Positions 7,560-12,935 of a stretch of DNA of 12,935 bases are shown piece after piece. The position numbers were made by a program, and so were the translations under genes. Source of the DNA: Planoprotostelium fungivorum. Its lineage: Eukaryota; Evosea; Variosea; Cavosteliida; Cavosteliaceae. The DNA is taken from assembly GCA_003024175.1 (NCBI GenBank), contig MDYQ01000138.1, positions 64,001-76,935 of the forward strand, given 5' to 3'. The notes under the pieces were generated by a model. It did no database searches. It saw nothing but the letters and a program-made list of their open reading frames with translations, and was not told the origin of the DNA. Each line of letters starts with the position of its first letter. Position 1 is the first letter of the stretch.

Positions 7560-9077
7560 ATGACTGCCCGCCAGACCCTATTCTTCATCATCGCATCCAT
7601 CGCCATCGCGGCGGCCAAGTGTACCGACTGTGGAGGTTATGGAGTGTGTATGAAAACTGGAGCCTGCAGATGCTACCCTGGGTGAGCTCATAGAGATGTC
7701 TCATCCTCTGTGTTGACACTCCCTCAGAAGAATCAACCCGGTAATCAACGGAACCAAGATCACCTCCTCATGCATAGACAGTACGTAACCGTATACATCC
7801 ACTCTCTGACTCCTACAACAGCTGTCTTGAAGAGTGATAGCACCAACATCGTGGTCTTAAGAGTCATCACTGCCATCTTCAGCCTTCTGCTTCTCCTTCT
7901 CATCTCGTGGAGGATTTTCTTAGAGCACAAACACACACCATCCAAAGTCGGAAAGAAGCAGCCCGTCGTGATGTTCTCTCTGGTTATCATCAACTTCATT
8001 ACTTTCCGTGAGCAGATGCATTCTCATTCACACGTCAACTCACCTCTTCCAGTCAACCTTCTCCTCTCCGTTTTGGACTACTGGGGTGTCTATGATGTTC
8101 TTCCTGTTTTGGTTTACCACGGCATCTACTATTTCATCGACTGGCTCTTCGTCTTGGTTTTCTGTGGAATCCTCCTGGACTGGTGAGATCGCCTCCCTCC
8201 ATTGGACAATCATCATCTGACAGCATTCCAGGGCCGAATTGTATTCTGTCACCATGAAGGCTATCCGCTCGCGAGAGATGATGAAGAAGGTCCACACCAA
8301 CATGACAACAGAGCTGTCTCTCGAGGAGATCATGACTCGTATCACCTTCATCCAAAGATTCAAAATCCCATTCATCGTCACGGCCGGTCTCTCTTTCCTC
8401 GTTTGGGTCGCCAGAGTGAGTCCAAACCCTCTCGACTCTCCTTCTCATCGTCATCCAGGTCGTCGGCAACGTCACCATCACTGACCCGGCTGGCTACCAA
8501 GTCTGGTTCATCTTCACACCTGCCTACTACGCAGCTGTATGGCTCGGCTTCGGTGTTGCCTTCTGCATTTACGGATACAGGCTCATCCGAGTCATGCCGC
8601 AAGCGACAGCACGCACCATCCGAACGGTGAGACATCAGATGGAGTGGATGATGAGCTGACGTCACATCAGAAAACGATCAAGATGGTCGTTGTCCTCTTC
8701 TTGTCCATTGCCATCTCCATCCAACAACTCGCCATCAATTCGGTGCGAAAATCGATCTTTTATTCTATTTTATTTTCTGACTCTGATTCAGACCATCAAA
8801 GTGACCAGCCAGAGCATCATCCTCCGAACGTGGCTCACTTTCGTCATCCGCATCATCGTGTCGTTCGTCATCTTAGAGATGTACATGCCCGTGTCCAGAT
8901 TCAACTCGTGGTTCCATCTGAGTGAGTCACATCCATTCCATCATGCATGACACGATCTGATGGAGGACAGGTCTCGCAGACACGACGGGATCGAATGAAT
9001 CAGGAAACAACGGTATCATAGAAGTCGATATGACGACACAAGTAGAAGACGCAGTGCCGACACCAGCGGCGGCTTGA
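7560..9077 (+). CDS. EGF-like, seven-transmembrane membrane protein
   Basis: Nine exons join in phase: 7560-7681, 7728-7780, 7822-8007, 8053-8182, 8232-8415, 8459-8626, 8671-8742, 8792-8921 and 8971-9077. The eight introns are 41-49 nt and nearly all begin GTGAG or GTACG. They encode 383 residues. The start at 7560 gives a signal peptide (LFFIIASIAIAAA). A Cys-rich EGF-like motif follows at 21-41 (CTDCGGYGVCMKTGACRCYP), then one more Cys at 56. Hydrophobic helices lie at about 66-91, 106-128, 138-164, 208-228, 240-262, 285-303 and 317-337, a seven-pass topology, with a polar Ala/Thr-ending tail. The motif VFCGILLDWAELYSVTMKAI at the end of helix 3 recalls the THH1/TOM1/TOM3 group of GPCR-like proteins, but I am not sure of the family. 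It is probably a plasma-membrane receptor or sensor. Confidence 0.85.
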
Positions 9078-9100
9078 AAGAAAGACAGGAATATAAAAAG

Positions 9101-9106
9101 ATTAAA
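9101..9106 (+). promoter_or_regulatory. Candidate polyadenylation signal ATTAAA
   Basis: ATTAAA, the common variant of AATAAA, lies 23 bases after the 7TM gene stop codon in an A/T-rich stretch (AATATAAAAAGATTAAATTA). Confidence 0.4.
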
Positions 9107-9306
9107 TTATTTTCGAATGTCCAATTCATCTGGTGAAGGATCCGCCGCACGGTGTGGCAGTGCGGCGATATGGGTAGAACTACTCGATAACCAATTGCTG
9201 ACACCGTCCATTAGATTCAATTATCATCCTAACACCACACGGGAGGCACCCACCCTCCCTCTTGCTCGCTGCGGCAGTTGCTCTTCATCAGAGGGAGCTG
9301 ATCATC

Positions 9307-9573
9307 ATGGGAGATAGAGATAGAGATTGCTCCCCCGAGTTCGAAAGACGTGAGTCGCTCGCAGACCTGTGATGTCTGACGATGAAAACAGTGGAGAGAA
9401 TCATCTTCGAATTGAGGCAGGCAGCCGAGATGGCGAGGTGGTATAATCAATTGGTGCAAGATCTAGGAGAAGAGTACCGACAGAGACTCTCTTCATTGAC
9501 ACAGACACGCATGACCCAGACAATTGGACCCAACGATGGAAGGTGCGAGTGTGAACCTGAGATGTTCGACTGA
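9307..9573 (+). CDS. Small helical/coiled-coil protein, 74 residues
   Basis: Exon 9307-9349 (MGDRDRDCSPEFER) and exon 9392-9573 join across a 42-nt intron (9350-9391, GTGAGT...AACAG) with a split Leu codon. The product is mostly one amphipathic, charged helix (ERIIFELRQAAEMARWYNQL then VQDLGEEYRQRL), followed by a Ser/Thr-rich linker and a Cys pair (CECEPEMFD) at the C-terminus. Size, donor, acceptor and phase all match the well-supported introns of the neighbouring genes. There is no signal peptide or membrane segment. Small single-helix proteins are often subunits of coiled-coil complexes, but I recognise no specific family. Inside exon 2, an ATG at 9382 lies within the intron and would replace the first 15 residues by MKTV if the intron were retained. 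Confidence 0.65.
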
Positions 9574-10259
9574 TGATTATAAAGCTCATGGTTCGTGTTC
9601 CTTCATCTAATCACGCGATCGATCGATCAGCTGGCCCCTCCAGCCAGCTCGTTTCGTTTCGTGCGTCCTGTATTCCCCTTCTCCCTCCTTTTGTTGTCTC
9701 ATCCTCTCCTTTGAAGATTGTAAGACTGGCGTTTCTTCCTTCGATGCATCAAAGAGAGGTGCTTTGCATTCAGATCACCTCTTCCTCGGACAGTTTTAGA
9801 CTGTTTAAACGTCCCAGGTGCGTTAATGAACACCATGTGTCATACTCTCGACGCCACTCTTGTGGGTCTCTACTAGACGGAACAGGGAACTTCTTATCTA
9901 CGGCTAATGCAGGTCGATGACACAGAGAGCAATTGCATCTGCAGAAGATCTCCGCAGTGGTTATTTCGGTCAGTTCTTGTTCGAATCTCTTACTGTCTGA
10001 TAATCAGTCCTAATCGTCCTCGTCCATCACCTCTTGTGATAGGGGGACTTCCAAGATCGGCAACAGTTGATGCAGATAAATCTAAATACTCTTCAGAGAT
10101 CGTTCGTCAACGTCCTTCACAACCGAACATTGTAATGATATCCTCCCGCTGTTGGCGCATGATCGGACATGTTCAAAATGGTCCATTTCAGGGCCATCTT
10201 ATTGATACTCAATCTTGGCGTGCTGATATCACATTATCCCCGAGATCGTGAGACACCAA
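9574..10259. other. Region with no recognised gene
   Basis: Open frames exist on the plus strand (9573-9920, 9907-10251), but their composition is not protein-like: scattered Cys, Arg and Ser, no domain and no supporting introns. A short dyad AGCTGG/CCAGCT sits at 9629-9649 next to a GATC run. The right edge should contain the 5' flank of the tRNA gene. No long terminal repeat or retroelement motif was seen, although tRNA flanks are favoured sites for such insertions in some amoebae. Confidence 0.4.
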
Positions 10260-10331
10260 GGCCGTATAGTGTAGCGGTCAGCACGCGAGGTTCTGATCCT
10301 TGAAACCCCGGTTCAAATCCGGGTATGGCCT
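10260..10331 (+). tRNA. tRNA-Gln (anticodon CUG)
   Basis: A full cloverleaf of 72 nt can be drawn. The acceptor is GGCCGTA with TATGGCC, and the D stem GTGT/GCAC has AGCGGTCA in the loop. The anticodon stem CGAGG/CCTTG has loop TTCTGAT, giving CTG at positions 34-36. The variable loop is AAAC and the T arm is CCCGG-TTCAAAT-CCGGG. The discriminator is T, as in eukaryotic glutamine tRNAs. There is no intron and no encoded CCA. The internal A box (TAGTGTAGCGG) and B box (GGTTCAAATCC) match the Pol III consensus. Confidence 0.95.
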
Positions 10332-10332
10332 C

Positions 10333-10337
10333 TTTTT
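10333..10337 (+). terminator. RNA polymerase III terminator of tRNA-Gln
   Basis: A run of five T residues begins one base after the discriminator nucleotide, the standard Pol III stop signal. Confidence 0.85.
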
Positions 10338-10453
10338 GCCAAATAACAGACATGCTTCTCAGAGAATGAGGCCTAGATCCAAGACATGCAAACACCTAGA
10401 AACAGAGTGCAATTGCAACCGAGAGCAATGTACGACATCATTAAATACATTTA

Positions 10454-11237
10454 TCAGATGTTGATGTCCACTTGCACAAAGATATACGTTCCAACCACTC
10501 CGTATGCGCTCAGGTCGGCGGCAAGCCTTCCCGTGTTTGAATCGTAGACGCAGGGAATCGGTGTGGCCGTCTTATCCTGCTACCCCATGAGATAGACGAT
10601 CGGACATCATCTTCTCACCGCATTGATCTTGACGATGCCGATCTGTCCTTGGATACCGTTGAGAACAGGAGTCACCAGGGTCACACTGGCTGCGACACTG
10701 ACCGACACGTCGATCGTGATGCCAACCTGATGGAAGATCACCCATCACATCATCGTATGCTCCTCACCTTTACACTGGCGCCGATGAGAGAGTTGGTGCC
10801 TAAGAATTTACAGCCGGTCGGGAGGTTGATGTTGAGATCTGCCTGTGCCAAAACGCCGACGGTGACGTCTAAGTCGACGCACGCCTTCACTGTGAGAACA
10901 GTCGATGACGATTGGAGGTTTCCCAACAGCTGTCCCACAGACAGAACGCCTGGTGATCGTGATCAGACCAAGATGATGGATGAATCATCCTACCTCCCAA
11001 GAGTCCAGTGACGGGAGACAAGAGGCCACCGGTGGTGGGTAAGTCCAATGCGATGTTGGCAGCGATGTTGGCGTGGACTCGAACTTTTGTGGCGTAGCTG
11101 GCCGTCACAGCGATACCTTTCCCACCCAGTAGACCTCCGCCCGAACCTGATCCTAAAAGTCCTCCCAAGAGATCTGCATGAGCCGAGTGTGTGGCGATAA
11201 AGAGGATGAATAATGCCGGCAGATAGGAAGAACGCAT
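10454..11237 (-). CDS. Secreted Gly/Leu-rich protein
   Basis: Four minus-strand exons join in phase: 11237-10994, 10949-10768, 10726-10619 and 10576-10454. The introns are 44, 41 and 42 nt (donors GTAGGA, GTGAGG, GTGAGA). The protein has 218 residues. It opens with a signal peptide (SSYLPALFILFIATHSAHA). A Gly/Leu-rich segment follows (LLGGLLGSGSGGGLLGG, about 23-39). The rest is Val/Ala/Ile/Thr-rich and strand-forming (ITIDVSVSVAASVTLVTPV) and ends near YGVVGTYIFVQVDINI. The mature part has cysteines at about 105, 128 and 187, an odd number, so one may pair between chains. There is no membrane anchor. It is probably an extracellular structural or surface protein; the family is not recognised. 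It runs toward the tRNA gene, with 122 bases between them. Confidence 0.8.
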
Positions 11238-11258
11238 GTCTATGAAGAGTACAGACGA

Positions 11259-11343
11259 ATGGATTGTGAGAGAGGAGGAATCGAACTCCTTGCGGTGGCT
11301 GTCCCCCTGACGTTGGAGGAGTTTCCATTACGCCCACAACCAT
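11259..11343 (-). other. tRNA-like or structured RNA element (possible tRNA pseudogene)
   Basis: Read on the minus strand, ATGGTTGTGGG (11343-11333) pairs with CTCACAATCCAT (11270-11259) over 11 bp with one bulge and one G-T pair. Inside are TGGGCGTAATGG, close to a tRNA A box with one extra base, and AGTTCGATTCC, an exact B-box match. A 6-bp hairpin TCCTCC/GGGGGA has a 7-base loop, and a T-arm-like hairpin AGGAG/CTCCT has 8. It is not a regular tRNA: the loop lacks U33, the T loop is too long, extra bases separate the T arm from the acceptor, and no T-run follows. It sits 22 bases upstream of the secreted-protein start codon, so it may lie in that gene's promoter or leader. Confidence 0.35.
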
Positions 11344-11449
11344 ATCAGGGACATTCTACTGAACGCTTTAATCTTCTTTATGTGAGAGAATGAACGTCCT
11401 CGTTGATGTTGTCTGATGATCTTCCGCACTTTCAGTTTGAAAATCCGAA

Positions 11450-11460
11450 GGGCGGGAAAA
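11450..11460. promoter_or_regulatory. E2F-like site upstream of ASH2
   Basis: GGGCGGGAAAA lies 53 bases before the ASH2 start codon. It contains GGCGGGAAA, matching the E2F/DP consensus (TTTSSCGC read in reverse). The same nine bases recur twice in reverse within an ASH2 intron. Binding is inferred only from the motif. Confidence 0.45.
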
Positions 11461-11512
11461 AATTATTCAGTTGGGGAATCAGGAACATCATCATTTTCGA
11501 CGGTCGATTATA

Positions 11513-12935
11513 ATGGCAGAAGAGCAGCCATTCGTGGATTCTACGGAGTTATCTCCTTGGGATGGACAGACACCCTTACCGTATGAGGTAATTACCTCCG
11601 ATGTGATCGTAATGGAGGGGAAGGAGGATGCGACGAATCCTTCGAAACGATATGAAAGTGAATCACGTTCGATAGACTCACATCATGCAGTTGTCCTCTC
11701 TCACTTGGGATGCCGATCACTACAAGAACAGCCAGAACTGCTACTGCTACTGTGGAAAGTCCAAGACTCAGTGGACATCCATGTATAAATGCAGCGGCTG
11801 CAAGCAGCTCTTCCACATTGGTGAGGACAATGCTCAATTGCGATCGCAAATCACATTTTCCGGCTCATGCTAATCCCCCGACAGAATGTCTTCACGCTAA
11901 GCCTCATCACCCCACTCTCCCAGGAGATTCCAGCTACGAGTTCAAATGTGGACTCTGCAACAACAACAATGGAAATGAGCACTTCCTTCAGACCACCAAA
12001 GGTTGGCTCGACATCGTTCGAGTGGCCCTCTATAACTTGGTTCAAAACGAAAAGAGAAAGGGAAGCGCCAAACGCTTCTTCCAACATCGCGAGGAGCTCT
12101 GCCGCTTCATGGAAAAGAACTGGGCTAACCTGTGCGCCGACAAGACCAGTTGAGTCCGAGTCCAAATCTCGTCATGATTGGATGCGACGGATCGAATGTC
12201 CATCTGACACGGTAATCAGGAACGAAGACCTGGGAGAACACCGTCATGAGTACTATGAGCACTCGTCTCCAGTACTTTCAATCTGGTGCAGAGATCTTTC
12301 ATGCCGCTGGCTACTGGGGCCCCACGAGCGAGGTGATCTCCATCGTGGAAGTTTGAAGTCTCATCTTCCACAGAGCGACCCCTCCACCTTTGTCATCAAT
12401 GGAACAAAGACTCAGAAGACAGAATCCGGAGGCAACACGAAGAAATCTAAGACGCCGACCAACAACTTGGTAGCCGACAAGAAGAGAAAGGCCGAGCTGT
12501 TGGGAGTAGAAGATCAGGTGAGGATGAGTCGATGAGAGATGATCTGATGGGACATGTAGAAGGTGAAGACTGCACCCATCAAGAAGCAGAAGGCTCAGAC
12601 GACCGTCTTCATTCCTCGCGCTAAATTCGGTAATGTCTCGTTGTAGATGAACGGTCACGTGACTGACTCTCTCCAGATCCCGTCAAGTGGGGTGAGACTT
12701 CCCGGCAGAATTTCCCGCCGAAAATTTCCCGCCACTTTTACTAATGCGAGTGCAGGTTACAAGCGTCTCTGCATCGCCACCGAGCACTCTTCTGATTCGA
12801 TGAAGATCGGTCCCGATCAGATGACAGTGTCTCACGATCTTGGATACAGAATGGCCAGAGCCTCCTTCGGTGTCACTTCTGGAAATTGGTACTTTGAAGT
12901 GGAAGCCTTACCTCACAACGGCAACGTCAGGTAAA
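11513..12935 (+). CDS. ASH2: ASH2-type subunit of the COMPASS/MLL histone H3K4 methyltransferase complex (3' end outside window)
   Basis: Eight exons join in phase: 11513-11587, 11691-11820, 11885-12148, 12220-12332, 12374-12517, 12560-12629, 12677-12691 and 12756-12930. GTAAA, a donor, ends the window. The introns are 103, 64, 71, 41, 42, 47 and 64 nt; exon 1 might instead end at 11608. Residues about 42-93 form a C4HC3 PHD-like finger (CYCG, CSGC, FHIEC, FKCGLC: C44, C46, C59, C62, H67, C70, C90, C93). A winged-helix region follows at about 98-194 (KRFFQHREELCRFMEKNWAN, then TWENTVMSTMSTRL). A Lys-rich basic linker spans about 195-265 (KKRKAELLG, APIKKQKAQ). The SPRY domain begins near 267 (DPVKWGYKRLCIATE, YRMARASFGVTSGNWYFEVE). 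This order matches ASH2L, which acts in the nucleus with WDR5, RbBP5 and DPY30 to stimulate SET1/MLL enzymes. It is transcribed divergently from the secreted-protein gene, 275 bases apart. Confidence 0.95.
12711..12733. promoter_or_regulatory. Two E2F-like TTTCCCGCC motifs in an ASH2 intron
   Basis: TTTCCCGCC occurs at 12711-12719 and 12725-12733, start to start 14 bases, inside intron 12692-12755. Both are the reverse complement of the promoter-side GGCGGGAAA at 11451-11459. Another CCCGGC lies just before them. Confidence 0.4.

Noticed and set aside
9573-10251. Two plus-strand reading frames of 114-115 residues as genes or a retroelement fragment near the tRNA
   Set aside because: No domain, no reverse transcriptase or integrase motif, no terminal repeats, and composition unlike the real exons.
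11259-11343. A functional tRNA-Trp, -Arg or -Sec on the minus strand
   Set aside because: No anticodon loop with U33, wrong T-loop length, three extra bases before the acceptor and no T-run; kept only as a tRNA-like element.

Overview
The window reads as nuclear DNA of a compact protist genome. Genes lie tens to a few hundred bases apart on both strands and are cut by many small GT-AG introns, mostly 41-49 nt. A eukaryotic tRNA-Gln(CUG) gene with A and B boxes and a T-run terminator is present, as is a clear homologue of the COMPASS (Set1/MLL) subunit ASH2. Ankyrin repeats of 31 residues with a VRLLLADPRVDPS-type core, next to an F-box remnant, remind me of protosteloid amoebozoans such as Planoprotostelium. 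That lineage is an inference from protein style, not proven. Most genes become visible only after splicing frames together, so intron boundaries below are deduced from GT/AG sites, phase continuity and protein sense.

Layout, left to right. 75-862 (+): 3' end of a beta-propeller-like protein. 863-1225: poorly resolved, with possible exon pieces. 1226-2704 (+): F-box/ankyrin protein with 12 repeats. 2779-3337 (+): putative membrane protein whose frame appears to break near 3100. 3473-4054 (+): four exons of an unrecognised protein, perhaps the same gene. 4099-4623 (-): small secreted protein, ending 44 bases from the preceding gene (convergent). 4624-5214: intergenic, with a perfect 10-bp hairpin. 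5244-6890 (-): five-exon protein with two BTB domains and a BACK-like C-terminus. 6891-7559: divergent intergenic region with an 18-bp perfect palindrome. 7560-9077 (+): nine-exon EGF-like/seven-transmembrane protein. 9307-9573 (+): two-exon, 74-residue helical protein. 9574-10259: no gene recognised. 10260-10331 (+): tRNA-Gln. 10454-11237 (-): four-exon secreted Gly/Leu-rich protein. 11259-11343: tRNA-like or structured element. 11513 to the window end (+): ASH2 homologue, cut off inside its SPRY domain.

The genes do not form a pathway. They are a mix of surface or secreted proteins, protein-interaction scaffolds (ankyrin, BTB) and one chromatin regulator. I found no CRISPR array, no recognisable transposon and no coherent new multi-gene system. 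The most checkable oddities are the frame break in the membrane protein, the internal three-repeat duplication in the ankyrin gene, the tRNA-like element, and repeated E2F-like motifs at the ASH2 gene.
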